Shown here: in pieces, positions 32,819 through 45,227 of the stretch
Numbering within the stretch: the first letter of the stretch is position 1
Layout: each line of letters begins with the position of its first letter
Notes under the pieces: generated by a model
Database searches by the model: none
Seen by the model: the letters and a program-made list of their open reading frames with translations, nothing else
Told to the model about the DNA's origin: nothing
Program-made: the position numbers and the translations under genes
Assembly (NCBI RefSeq): GCF_020536995.1
Contig: NC_068355.1
Coordinates: forward strand, 6,712,329-6,776,328
From: Dreissena polymorpha
Taxonomy: Eukaryota; Mollusca; Bivalvia; Myida; Dreissenidae
Length of the DNA stretch: 64,000 nt
Direction of reading: 5' to 3'

Positions 32819-33245
32819 ATTTGTTTTCATTTATTTTGCAATTTGCATGTAATATACATATTCTTTGATTGATTAATAATTATGACCGGATCAGTTAAGA
32901 ATTGTTATGGGTTTCAGAAATTTTACGACAACATTATGTTCAGATGCACCTCCACAATAACTTCATACGCGATATTAATGTTTAATATACTGACAACTGG
33001 GTAAAACAATGAAATAATATTAAACCTTTCTTACAATTAATGCAGTTGTTAAAATGTCATTGCAAGTATGATTATCCAGAGAACGGGTTTCAAATTTGTT
33101 AACTTGGAAGACATTGCTCGCACAAAATAGTGTAAAATGTTGACTGTTTATGTAATATCTGATTGATTTGTATTTGTGTGCCATTAAATATAATCATATT
33201 TCAACTGCATGTGTATCAATCTTGGGGTGGTCAATAATGTGTTAT
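32819..33245. other. AT-rich, no recognisable element
   Basis: Nothing recognised before the local duplication starts. Confidence 0.5.
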
Positions 33246-33960
33246 TTTAATCATCAAATACAACAGATCAGATGCATCCCTTGTTGTTATTATGTGTTGA
33301 TGGGCGGTGCTTGTTGTAGTGGCGGTAAAGAAACGGTTTGTAAAAAAACAGTGTGGACAAAAAATGACATGTTTTAACCCATTTATGCCTAGAGCGTCTA
33401 GAAAAAAAAGGCATTGGCAAACAGCGTAGACCCAGATGAGACGCCGCATGATGCGGCGTCTCAAAAGGGTCTGCGCTGTTTGCTTAAAGGAATTTCTGTA
33501 AGAAATATTCTAAATATAGAAATAAATATACTAGACATCCCTAATTTTGGATATAAATTGATCAAATTTAGAAGGATGGGAGAGTCCACTAGGCATAAAT
33601 AGGCTAATCATCAAATAAAATAGATCAGATGTATCCATTGTTGTTATTATGTGTTGATGGGCGGTGCTTGTTGTAGTGGCGGTAAAGAAACGGTTTGTAA
33701 AAAAACAGTGTAGACAAAAAATGACATGTTTTAACCCATTTATGCCTAGCGTCTAGAAAAAAGGCATTGGCAAACAGCGTAGACCTAGATGAGACGCCGC
33801 ATGATGCGGTGTCCCATCAGGGTCTGCGCTGTTTGCTTCAATAAATTTATGTTAAAAATATTCTAAATATAGAAATAAATATACTAGACATCCCTAATTT
33901 TGGAAATAAATTGATCCAATTTAGAAGGATGGGAGAGTCCTTTAGGCATACATGGGTAAG
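33246..33960. repeat. Local tandem duplication (about 0.36 kb) carrying MITE-B
   Basis: The flank TGTGTTGATGGGCGGTGCTT followed by GTGGCGGTAAAGAAACGG occurs at about 33294 and 33651, each time followed by a MITE-B copy (33374-33607 and 33731-33958). The unit, flank plus MITE, is therefore duplicated head to tail. Both MITE copies keep the GATGAGACGCCGCATGATGC hairpin. Confidence 0.85.
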
Positions 33961-34150
33961 TACAGGATTGTAGCTTTGTTGCAAATATGAAAGTCACATG
34001 CTGCACGCTGATGTTAAATAATTAAAGACTTTATTTGCATGATGTCATCAACAAAAGTTACACGTTCTAGCACATTTTAATCTTCTTTTACGGTGTACAT
34101 GAAGGTCAATATATCAAACAAAGGCCGGCTTGTAGTGAGCAATATTTATA

Positions 34151-34477
34151 CGTTTCGCGTCCTGAGAAAAATGGGCATAATGCATGTGCGCAAAGTGTTG
34201 CCTAGATTAGCCTGTCAGTCCGCACAGGCTAATCAGGGACGACACTTTCCGCTTTTATGATATTTTTCGTTTAAAGGATGTCCCTTCTTACCGAAAATCC
34301 TGTTTAGGCGGAAAGTGTCCGGAATTTTTTGATATATGAGTCACGTTCTGAGAAATCTGGGCCTAATGCATGTGCGTAAAGTGTCGTCCCAGATTAGCCT
34401 GTGCGGACTGTACAGGCTAATCTGGGACGACACTTTACGCACATGCATTAGGCCCAGTTTTCTCAGAACGTGACTCG
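34151..34477. repeat. Two MITE-A copies: one cut, one a 140-bp near-perfect palindrome
   Basis: 34151-34320 is a copy lacking its right arm. 34338-34477 is a centre-deleted copy, GAGTCACGTTCTGAGAAATC to TCTCAGAACGTGACTC, with an almost perfect stem to its centre (TGTGCGGACTGTACAGGC). The flank ATATCAAACAAANNCCGGCTTG occurs on both sides of the pair (about 34110 and 34480), so the whole block may be an insertion within a duplicated flank. Confidence 0.85.
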
Positions 34478-34479
34478 TA

Positions 34480-35262
34480 TATCAAACAAATTCCGGCTTG
34501 CAGTGAGCAATATTTATGCGTTCTTCGTGTTCGTTAACAATAAAAGTCATGCATGACCAAAGCGACGCGATCGGTGGTCATGTTAACCCTGGCAACGGCT
34601 GATATATACGCACGGCCACCATGCAAGATTAGCATCTCAGTAGTTGATAACTTTACAGAGGTGGTCTTTGTTGGGTTAGTGAGAGCCCTAGTCTGTGAGC
34701 ATGACACGCCGGTCACATTTATATTGAAAATTCCGTATTAAAACTGGGTAATAAAATAACATAAAACTGAGTAATAAAACAACATACCGAAATAAGTATT
34801 AAATCCCAGGAATTTTACACTGTCATAACACTTTGATATCCGTTATCGAATGTTGGATTACTATACAGAAGTTATATCGATAACCCTTTATGTTTAGCTG
34901 TCTTCTTATTTAATAAATATCATCCAGGGTAATAAATTTTTCAATTCAAAACAGTGGCGATCGATTGACTATACACCTAGAAGAAAAGCGGGGGTATTTT
35001 GTGACATACACAATGTTTATAAGGCTTATACTGGTAGCGACAAGTGACTCGATTAGGTAAACCTGCGCTTGAAATCGCTACCGAAATATTGAATACTGGG
35101 TTATCAATAACTGGTGTGTACAAGTCAGGAGAGTGGATTATGTCTTGGGATTAAGATAATCGCGTTTATTTAACATTATGCGTGCTTCTTATGTGAAAGG
35201 CGATATAGTATTTGTACGGACACGTGTCTGGGAACAATATTGCAATGTTACGCTCTTGTCAT
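34480..35262. other. No recognisable gene
   Basis: 34534-34741 is open on both strands for about 60 codons but matches no domain I know and has no splice context. The rest is unstructured. Confidence 0.4.
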
Positions 35263-35263
35263 T

Positions 35264-35267
<4 letters not shown>

Positions 35268-35354
<87 letters not shown>

Positions 35355-35385
35355 CGAACGCACGCACGCACACACACACACATAT
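35268..35385. repeat. (CA)n/(CACG)n compound microsatellite
   Basis: ACACAC run followed by about 16 ACGC units and ACACAC again. The long frames on both strands (His/Thr/Ala/Arg or Cys/Val/Arg repeats) are artefacts. Confidence 0.97.
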
Positions 35386-35519
35386 ACATATTTCTTTCTT
35401 TCCTTCTTTCTCTTGCAGCTCTTTTCCTGTCGTTTATTCTCCGCCAGTTTCTTTGCGATTCATTGGTTTTATTGTTTCAAGATCGTATAGTACGATTTCT
35501 CGAACGTTACGTAAGTAAC

Positions 35520-35790
35520 ACGTGTGTTGACGGTTTCCTTTGAAATACTTTTTATCCCGATGTCCGCGATCTTGATACATATATCGAGGGAAGCGCAAAC
35601 ACTGTAGAGCCGAAAGGGCGTAATAATTTAAAAGAAATATAAATATTGAGTGGCTTACAGAGTGCAAATAATCGCTATTTTTTTCACGAAAAATACGAAA
35701 ACGACACCATTTTGGAAGTAAGTTCCAACTAACCTCACTTAAACCCGGTAAGCTCCCGTATACGCATCCCGCCCCTCCCCCGTTTTAACA
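35520..35790. repeat. Dispersed repeat E, copy 1
   Basis: Shares with 43660-43920 and 53360-53620 the blocks TTTTTATCCCGATGTCCGCG, GAGCCGAAAGGG, CCATTTTGGAAGTAAGTTCC and CGGTAAGCTCCC. A reverse-orientation copy is at 39620-40130. Family not named. Confidence 0.7.
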
Positions 35791-37583
35791 GAAATGTTTA
35801 ATTGTATATCCCTTTTGAATTTTATTAATCGCGATGTTGCATTTTTGATCAGCTTATTAGAATAATCACTTTATATTTATGTATTCGTATTTATTGATTC
35901 TGACATCGACCTGGTTATTTGCATGTGACATTCGGTCTCAACATTACTGCAAATGTGTTGAACATCTTTTCATGCAGGACACAGTGATGTTCCAGAGCAA
36001 ATTGATTATTGCATTTTTACACAATTTATTATTCTGAAGTATGGACTTCTAAGCAAATCTGTACACTCATTTTTTGTAGTGATTTGCAGGAAAAGTTTTT
36101 TCCCCAAATGATACAAAACAAAAACTGTCATAACATTCTCGAGAACTTATTGATTGCTTGAAACAATAATATTAACTGAATAACCACGTTAAAACGTGTA
36201 TAAGTTCCTTCCGATCCCGAGTCTGCGTTAATTTTCTACCGTATAGCAGGTTTATCCGACTATTTTTCCCAAATAAATGTTACTGCTAACAGTCTTCTTG
36301 AAATCATCCATCAGGTTTTATTAGCACCATCCGGTTGTAAAAATATGTGTTGTCAACGGATCAACATAAAAATGACTTTTTTAAAAATAAAATGCAACTG
36401 TCCAAAAAAATTAGAGTCATTATTAATATTGGAAAATATAGACTTCCGAAAAATTAGAGATATAAACTATAAATATTTGGGCTAAAACGGGTGTCCGAAA
36501 ATTAAGACTGCAAATACGTGGAATAACTACGGTAATCTTTTTAAAAATATATTTGTTGATCGCGCTAAGGTTAATACCACGTGTGGCAAGCCACTTTGGT
36601 TAGGAACTATAAACCTAATAACCGCCGCATCCGCGCCGACTTGCATCATTTATGCCAGAGGTTTATTCTTCCACTACATTCATTCACAAATGGACACATA
36701 CCGGTAATGTGAAAAGCGTGCTGAGTGGAATATTTTTTAAAGGAGCGTATATAGAAAAACAATCAATAAACATTGTTTAAATTATACGTGTCGCGGAAGA
36801 GAATGTTTATGAACGATTTTAAAAGTCCAATATTTCCTGCGTCTTGATCACGTGGTATTTTGCGCAGCACAGGTCATTCAAATGCTAAGGCTATAAGGGA
36901 AATCACAGCGCTGAAGGCACCTCAGTTGTTCGCTCTTTGAACGTATTTAATATTACTTACAGTCACATGGCATGAAGTTAGACTTTTTAATGTAGGCCAA
37001 TCGAACGGATACGTTAAATGCAAACACCAATTTAATTAACTTTAATAATTGTCTACAGTGGTGAGATTTTGAAAAAAAAAAAACACATCGAAAAGGAAAA
37101 TGACATTGATTTACAATCTCTCATATTTTTTACAGGATTCACACAAACTACGCAAATGATGGCACAGATGTAAAAAGAAATTCAACGTATATCTAAGTTG
37201 GCGCTAATGAAAAGTCTGCGAGTCTAACAAAGAATGAACCACTTCATAATTCTTATAATTAATGTATTGGTATAAACGAGCATTGTTTTAAATTCTCAAA
37301 CCAGTTTCGTCATCAGTGGATTATCTATTACCCCATGGGGCGTTGATGGCGATTATGCGTTGAAAATGTACATATACATGTATAGTGCTCATTTAACGTG
37401 TGTGTAATTCAGATGTTTATTTACATGTAATCGTTGAGTCTTCACGACTACATTATGTGCAGACTTGCCACTGTGACTTTTCATGGAAAAATATTTAATT
37501 TTGAGCCAAAGTAGATCAAATTTACGTCGGCTGCCCGCTTATTCGTCAACGAAATAGTTTTCATTCAAATAGACGATTGCACG
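35791..37583. other. No recognisable gene or repeat boundary
   Basis: About 1.8 kb, AT-rich with a few CpG-containing patches (for example AACCGCCGCATCCGCGCCG near 36618). No exon found. Confidence 0.4.
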
Positions 37584-38102
37584 GTGGCCAATGATATTTT
37601 AATGTGCACTTGTATACAATTTAAAGACAATTTATGTCTGCTTGCCCTTAGAAGGACAAGGTTACTCCGCCATGGGAGTGCTGACAGTCAAAAAGACTTT
37701 CTTCCCGCTCCTCGCTCCTCTGCCCAAGGTCCGCCCCGTCCGTCCTCTTCGCTGCCACCTCCGCTGCCCCGTTTCTCTTCCGGCGAAATACTGAAACCAC
37801 TATCCACTAACTACGGACAATTGCCATTCCGCTTGGCGATCCATCCAAGTTTTGGGAGTCAGCGAAGTCAGCGGAAGAGGACGTCCGGGTCTAGTGATGA
37901 CAATTATCAACTAATTAACAGAGCTGCCCACAAAAAGCGTCCCTATCCGACCCTCCTGAGACGACGTAGTGAGTCCACTATCCTACGGACATTTACCATT
38001 CCGCTTGGCCATTCTTCGGAGTCTTCAAGAAAATCTACGGGGGACAATCGCCACGGTCGCGAGATGCACGCTCCAGCTGCTGATGGAGCTCTTTTAAACT
38101 AG
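37584..38102 (+). CDS. Hypothetical 172-codon open frame
   Basis: Open frame with coding-like base composition, clearly more GC-rich than its flanks. The protein is basic, Ser/Pro/Arg-rich and low in complexity (SSSLPPPLPRFSSGEI; KRTSGSSDDNYQLIN). Two stretches are similar (TNYGQLPFRLAIH and LRTFTIPLGHSSES, from CATTCCGCTTGGC at about 37827 and 37999), so it may contain an internal duplication. No known domain, no clear promoter or splice partner. It could be a real exon, a fragment of an unrecognised element, or chance. Confidence 0.3.
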   Translation: MANDILMCTCIQFKDNLCLLALRRTRLLRHGSADSQKDFLPAPRSSAQGPPRPSSSLPPPLPRFSSGEILKPLSTNYGQLPFRLAIHPSFGSQRSQRKRTSGSSDDNYQLINRAAHKKRPYPTLLRRRSESTILRTFTIPLGHSSESSRKSTGDNRHGREMHAPAADGALLN

Positions 38103-39619
38103 GGACTACTATAACATTTACAGAGTTACCTCGATATTTTTTGGATAATCGCCATTTTCAACTGAAATCACCAGCTGACTGATTCAATCGCCTTTGGCGA
38201 TTTTGTCGACCGGAAACGCTAAAATATAATATCCTGCATTTGAAATTAAGTTAGAAAAATACGTTTTAAATAATTAAATTAAACAAAAAGGTGTATGTTG
38301 TTGTTGTTGTTTGTATATTGTTAGGTGCATGAAATGTGTGTTATTAATTGTACGTGTATTCAACCCACACGTAAATGTTCGTAAATAAAAATTATACTAC
38401 GGAAGATCACATCATCTGTGTCCTCACATTGCTGATTATGAGTTAATTTGTTCACCATCCAAATATATAGTATTCTTTTATTTGATTAACAAGCAGTTTT
38501 CTTTCGATGCATTCAAATAATACGTTTAGTGTAGTGTCATGCGAAAAACTGTGTTTATATCAAAGTTTATCGATAGTCCATTATGTCTTTCCCGGAAGAT
38601 TTAGTGACCGAGTACCGAGTCTCAAATGCGCAGTATTATTTAAACATATATCACACATAATAATACCGAAAATGATCAAAACAAACAATGTTGTTTTTGG
38701 TTGAGTTTAAGCGAATATGGAAACATTATTTCCGAAATTCCGATTGTCACGAATTTTTCCATTGAACTGCGTTTCACTTATGATTATGAAGCAATAATAA
38801 AATGGAAATTATATGCATATTAAATAAAATAGTTTTCTTTTTTTTTTGCTTCACACAATGTAGTAATGGTTTTATTGGTCAATTAGTAAAATAGTTGTTG
38901 ATTTTTCCGGTTTTCTTCCGTTGAACTGATATGAATCGGATCTTACTAAGGTTGGTAACTTAGCCTCATATGTGCACGTTTATGTGTGTATTTCAGAGTT
39001 CATTGAGAAGTCCTTCTGCGTCTTCGCGAATGCATCTATTTGCTGACCTGTCCCTGTGACCTTTAAGGAGAGCTGTGTTACACGATCATAACGTAACATG
39101 CAGTGGCATTTTCATTAAGCAAAAGTGTTATGGAAAGTATAATCTCCCGCCCCGCGAATTCTTTCTCCACGTGACAAGCATAATGTATTACTTTTTAATT
39201 AAGAAAAGTATACCTCCACGAACTATTTCGTGGCGCGGATTGCCTTCAATCCTCGATTTTAAGTGATTTGGTAAACGGTAGTTGTCTGAAAACCAATTTT
39301 CAAAACACCTCTATTAATTTTGGTTGTTCTTGCGAACAACTAAAACAATAAGCTGCGCAGTCGTCTTGGAAATAAGGCTACATATTCTTCATGTCCAAAG
39401 AGGTTTTAAAAACTGTATACATATTTAATACAGAATTATTATTCATGTTACCAAACCATTCTTGTTTAAAGTTGTCAACATTCTACATTCTAAACTGGCT
39501 GTTAAAATTAAAAAAAATAACTATCAAAATGTTTGGAATTTCATATACGTTTCCAAATCCAAAATTATTCAATATTTGCTTGGCATTTGAGACTCAATTT
39601 TTAAAGCATTTATTACAAT
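38103..39619. other. No recognisable gene
   Basis: AT-rich sequence with short frames only; no domain, splice pair or repeat boundary seen. Confidence 0.4.
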
Positions 39620-40130
39620 CGTTTAAACAGGGGGACATGCGTATAGGGGAGGTTACCGCGTTTAAGTGAGAAAGTTGAAACAAAACTTCAAAGATGGCGT
39701 CGTTTTAGTGTTTTTCGTGAATGAGTAGCGGATATTTTCACCCGGTAAACCAGTTTATATTTATATTTCTTTTAAATAAATATGCCCTTTCGACTCTACG
39801 GTGTTTGTGCTCAATACCGTAGACGTCGGAATAAAAAAGTTATTGAAGCAAAACCGTCGACAAATTTGTTGTTTAATTTCTTGACCTTCGAGATGTTGGA
39901 TGTTTGAATATCATTTTTCTCTCACAATAAACAGTATGTGTACATGTTTACAGTAAAATATAACATAAATCACGATTATTTTATTATCTCGACGCGTTTT
40001 TATGTCTGTTAATTCAATTAATGCCGCATTATAACGTGTTAACCCGCCTTTTTGGAACTTAACTTCCTTTTAAGCACATTTTGGGACCTGACTTCCAAAT
40101 GATAAACAGCTCTTTCCTATGTTATAAATT
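39620..40130. repeat. Dispersed repeat E, copy in reverse orientation
   Basis: Inverse of 43440-43930: it holds CGCGTTTAAGTGAGAAAGTT, AAAACTTCAAAGATGGCGTC, CCCTTTCGACTCTACGGTG and CATTTTGGGACCTGACTTCC. With the copy at 43440-43930 it forms an imperfect inverted repeat of about 0.5 kb, about 3.3 kb apart. Confidence 0.75.
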
Positions 40131-41836
40131 ATAAGGTTTATTCGAAATAACTTTCGTGAATGAATTCCGCATGGGTGCAAATGTTTTGGAAAACATTTTC
40201 ACTTGAGGAAATCAAGAGTTATCTTTTTTTAATTAATTGTTATATTATTAATTTTTATTATTATATGTTTTATCGCGTACATAACGCTAACATTTAGTGT
40301 GTGTAATATAAGACATTTGACGGTATTATTAACACTGTGTAATTCTTACCTGTATATTTTAACACATATGGACATACTTATGTTTGAATATGCATCAAAC
40401 GGAATACTATGCCTACTAAACGGAATACAATGCTTACTATTTCCAGATATCAAGACGCCAGTTATATATGTCGAAGATGCCAAGATTTAAAAAGACGAAG
40501 TGTGTACCGCTCTAGAAAGCGAAAAGTACGTGAAAACCCACAAATCAAACAAAAAAGATTACGTCGAAGTACCACGCCAAACAATCACATGTACGTGCAA
40601 TGTAAGTGTAATGAAAAACAGAAAAGAGTAAAGCCGTTTCGATACTAGTATAAGGTTGCTGTAACCAATTACTGCCAGTGTTGCGATTCGGAATACATGA
40701 AGCAATTTGGAATACCGGACACCTGCTTAGAAGATGCATATCGGTGGATGTTGTTTTTTTCATGAAAAAATAAATATTAATTGTTTATTTAATACAATGA
40801 TTGACATTTGCCACGTTTTACCATAACGATACTGATACATGTATGTGACTTTGATGTGACACATTTTGGACGACCTTCTTTTAAACCAGTTCTGAGTTGG
40901 TCACTATATTATATTCGCAAAAAGTGAATTTGTCTGAACAGTTATATATGTAGTGGATAGAAAGATTTATGGAAATGCAATATACGATATGATTTCAGTG
41001 GAAGTGATCAATATAAACACGTATTTTTTTTCTCTTTTATAGATATGTGAATACATATTATTTAAGAATGTTGTATTGAAGGAATAAAGTATTGGTTCAC
41101 TTAGAAAGATTATTTCGTTTTTTCCTAACATTGCCTTCTAATCGTAAGTAATGGTAATATGTCAAATGCATAACAAATTCATTCCGACCCAAATCTTTTT
41201 TATCATGTATGTATAAGTGCTGAATACAATTGAAAATGTATGCAGAGACATCGTTGGAAGAAATTACGTAACACAGATAATGGTTTATTTTCATAAAAAA
41301 AGTGAAAAACTAGCATCATGACATATACGGAACAAAACGTGTAATTACGTAGCACTCATAGCAATTGTATGTCAGACTTGTCTATGTATAAATAATAAAA
41401 AAAACAAAAAAAAAACAAACACATAATACCAAAAAAACACATAATACATCAGCTGTACATTTTTGATTGGTTCGTTTGTTTTATTTGCTGTTTTAGTCCG
41501 GCTCTGTTGAAAGACTCTCTCTTGCATATTCTACATTTAAACTCATGTGGTCCATGAATGGGGAATGGTATCCCAGTCCTCCGCTTATTTTAAATTCCTA
41601 ATTAATTAATTTTATAATGCAACGAAAGATGCAATTATTATCGCCCTTTAACCTTCATCATCTGAAAAGACAGTAAAAGAATGGTTAAAGAAAATTTCAT
41701 ATCAGAATAAGGTCGACAAGTCATAAAATACATTCAATTAATTAAAATATTATTGAAAGGGCTGATAAACATTATATTATCTCGTACATCAGCCACCCCA
41801 CAACCCATCTTCTTTAAAATCGCTGAATTAATACAG
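40131..41836. other. No recognisable gene
   Basis: AT-rich. A 79-codon basic frame at 40409-40648 (RRCQDLKRRSVYRSRKRK) has no known domain. Left flank of the segmental duplication. Confidence 0.4.
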
Positions 41837-42389
41837 TTGGTCGGCAGGTTTTGTGTACAGCATTTTTATAATTATACAGTAAAATGATTAAGAAAACACT
41901 TATATTGCACCACATAAAATGCTATAAAACTATAATATTGAAGTACACATATAAACTGTATTATAGATGTGTAGGTGTCAATCTCTTTCACATATGAAAG
42001 AGCTATTGGTCATTTGGAAATCATGTTATGCTGCTTAAAGTACATATAGATGCATAACTTAATATAGATTAAGCAAAATAAAACACTAGGTTTTTGCCAA
42101 TATTCATAACAGTCAAATATATACGAGAAGCAAGAGCGTAATCGTGCGCAGCAAGACTTGCTCATATTGAATTGAACCTTTTATTGCTTTTTTTTTAAAT
42201 AATTTCATGTCTCCGAACTAATATGCAATACGCCCGGTGTTTTTTTTTATGCGGATTAATGCTCCGTTTTAGATCCATAATTAATGAACGCCTCAATATT
42301 TTCAAAAATTAACACCGGAATAATGTTCACCGACATTTTTTCATACAGATTTGATATAAATATTATAAAGCTGAACAAAAAATATATTT

Positions 42390-42926
42390 AAGGGACTGTC
42401 AACCACGACAACGAAGAAAAGAAAAGTTGTAAAATACAGTATTTTTTCACATTTATTAGTTTATATTAATTAAAATATTACGACTGGTATATAACATAAC
42501 TTTAAAAAAGTTGTAAAGTTTTCATATTTTCAGTATATTTGGTAAGAAATTTTACTGGGTATGTCTACCAGGTAACTACAAGTTCACTATCAATAACGCC
42601 AGTAAGATTGATCATAATCTTCACGTGGTAAACCCAGGAATGCAATTTGTGCATGCGTAGTGAATTGTTTATATTATATATATAAAATGATCAATCTACT
42701 TGCGTTATTTATAGTGTGAAAATCGTTATGTCACCTATTTTTGCGATGTACTTTCGATTTCACATCGCAAAATTGTATTACTGAATATACTGAAAATATG
42801 AACTTTTTTTCAAGTAATGTAATATACTAGTCGTGATATATAAATCAATATAAACCTTCAATTGTAAAAAAAATACGGTATTTTAGAACTTTCCTTTTTT
42901 CGTCATTCGTGGTTGACAGTCCTTTT
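42390..42926. repeat. MITE-F copy (TTAA-type) in duplication copy 1
   Basis: Terminal inverted repeats AGGGACTGTCAACCACGACA and TTCGTGGTTGACAGTCCTTT; flanks include TTAA at both ends. Internally near-symmetric arms (AGTATATTTGG/TGAATATACTG, CAAGTTCACTATCAATAACG/CGTTATTTATAGTGTGAA). A second copy, 52190-52727, lies in duplication copy 2. Confidence 0.8.
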
Positions 42927-43439
42927 AAGCCCTGTTTTCCCGGCACACGCTCTGGACATTCACCTTTAAAAAACGCTATACCAATTCCAGAACTTGTGCA
43001 CTTAATAGATTGTAAACAATGACGGTTGGAATCCGTACGTGTGAATTTTTCTGGTAATCAAGAGCGACGTCAACGTTCATGAAGCCTTTCATTCATAAAT
43101 GTATATATGCGTCGGGTCTCAAAACCAGCATCACCGGGGGTAAAATCTATTTTTGACCTGCATATTATCCGCTGCTGTGCGCACCCGCCAATTAGTTTAA
43201 AATGGATATCTATCTCTTCCAAAAAGGGCGCTATGCTTCTTAATATAACATGTATATTGCAAAAAAGTGAAGCTCCACACGTATAATGACGCAGTTTATA
43301 ACAATACAAGTTATGTTTCATCTTTTGTAATGTAGCTTGAGGTTCCGTATTTTTGAAAAGTATGAAAGAGCTATACATTTAAACAGAGAAAACGTTCTTT
43401 AAAACATTCATATCAATGGTAAATTCATTCACGACAGAA

Positions 43440-43930
43440 AGTTCGTGTATTACCTTCTTACATGGGTATGAGCTGTGTTGGTCATTTGGAAGTCATGTCC
43501 CAAAATGTGTTTAAAAGGAAGTCAGTTCCAAAAAGAGGGGTAAAGCAATAGTTGTTGGCAATAACTTAGTTATAAGAGATAAAACGGCGTCTGGAATACT
43601 GTGTATTATAAGAGAAAATTATATTTGTTCGTCCCATTTCTCGAACGTCAAGTATAAGGAGACAACAGAATTGTGGACGGTTTTTCTTCAATAACTTTTT
43701 TATCCCGACGTCTACGATCTTAAAACAAAAAACCGAGGGAAGCACAAACACCGGAGAGCCGAAAGGGTGTATTCATTTAAAATAAATATAAATACAAAGG
43801 GGCTTACCGGGTGAAAATATCCTCTCTTCCTTCAAGAAAACCCAACAAACGACGCCATCTTTGAAGTTTTGTTCCAACTTTCTCACTTAAACGCGGTAAG
43901 CTCCCTTATAAGCATGCCCCCTGTTTAAAG
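43440..43930. repeat. Dispersed repeat E in duplication copy 1
   Basis: CATGGGTATGAGCTGTG, TGGAAGTCATGTCCCAAAATG, TTTATCCCGACGTCTACG, GAGCCGAAAGGGTG and CGCGGTAAGCTCCC. The counterpart in copy 2 is 53140-53620. Confidence 0.75.
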
Positions 43931-44146
43931 CTTGTTTGTAAACAATTGGCATTACGATATTTTCATTGTCAGAATTTTAAACCAATATTTAAGAGCTTTA
44001 ATGAACTTGTTAACATACAATCGTCATCTTCCTTATTCACCATAAAAAGCAACATTATTTATGTTAACCTGTAACAATCGTTTGATTTTTTTTTAATAAA
44101 TGGGCTAAATATCATCTCTGGCTGTGTGTAACCCCATTCTCCTGAA

Positions 44147-44262
44147 ACATCATTCTATACATAGATGGTGACGTCACTACGTTATTGCCTGAAACATAGC
44201 ACTGTGTACACTACGGTCTTACGGACAATAACGTAGTGACGTCATCATCTATGTATAGAATG
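44147..44262. repeat. Short palindromic element with CRE-like arms
   Basis: CATTCTATACATAGATGGTG with GACGTCACTACGTTATTG, then the inverse CAATAACGTAGTGACGTC with ATCTATGTATAGAATG about 110 bp later. Each arm holds TGACGTCA or TGACGTCAT-like sequence, the ATF/CREB consensus. Counterpart at 53838-53950. Either a MITE or a folded regulatory element; transposon more likely. Confidence 0.65.
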
Positions 44263-44784
44263 CAAACATAGTATAATATAGTACCTACAAAAGAGTCAAA
44301 TAATTGACAACATATTTTTGGTTTTAAGTCAAAGTGTTTGCATTTAAACAATATTAATAGATATTGCCTTAAAGGCTTTACCAACCGAATGTTCCCGATT
44401 TAATCTTAGTTTTCCTGTATAATTCAACAACGTGCCTAAGTAGTTATCGATCACTTTAATGACATCACCATTGTGTCGTGTTTTGTTTTTATTTGAATCC
44501 ACACCACTTCCGAAAGGCAATAACATAAACGGACTCTTCAAGACACCTAATAAATCTGGGCCAGTTAGGGCAATATGGATTTTCGGAGCCATTTTGTAAA
44601 GACCGACTGTTCGAAACATTTCATAGATAACGACCCCTAAAATATATGATCTTAAATATGTGCATGCCTCCGACGGGGACTCAAACTCACAACATCTTTA
44701 TGATCACAATACAGTACATTTTGTGTGCATACGTATATGTTGATGTCGGTGTGCATTAAAATATATGTCAATAAACGTGTGCCA

Positions 44785-44890
44785 GACAACTCACCCCAAG
44801 ACCACTCGTCCCAAAAATATGGTCAACTCACCCCAAATCTATGTGACAACTTGCCCCAACATCGAAATACAACTTGTCCCAATCTATTTT
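44785..44890. repeat. Short degenerate repeat of ACTYRCCCCAA
   Basis: CAACTCACCCCAAGACC, CACTCGTCCCAAAAATAT, CAACTCACCCCAAATC, CAACTTGCCCCAACATC, CAACTTGTCCCAATC. Also in copy 2 (55450-55555). Unknown origin. Confidence 0.6.
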
Positions 44891-45227
44891 CGTATAGATA
44901 TCTGAATGTGTCTTAGTTAAAATTATTTGCTCGGGATTTTTTGTAAAGTCAAAGACCTATATGGGTCTTTGGTAAAGTTAGCGAGGCATGTATGTATTTT
45001 AATAAACTTATAAAGCGAGTTGTACCCAATACAGTACACATCTTATGAGACAGCTTAAACGAGTTTATTTCAGTCTGATTCAAATTTGTTATATTATCGC
45101 ACAAACTTGTGCAGTGTTTTTTACACGCCGTTCGGCATCAAATGTCGACAACTGTCCAGGCCCGTACCCAGGCACTGGGCCCAGGGGCCCGGGCCCCCCC
45201 AGCTGGCTGTCGAGTTATATTTTTTTT

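Noticed and set aside
35178-35543. 121-codon frame with His/Thr/Ala/Arg repeats
   Set aside because: Translation of a CA/CACG microsatellite.
43070-43378. 102-codon minus-strand frame, with partner at 52803-53075
   Set aside because: Open in both duplication copies but with no domain or splice context, and the copies differ by a deletion of about 95 bp inside it; likely repeat sequence.
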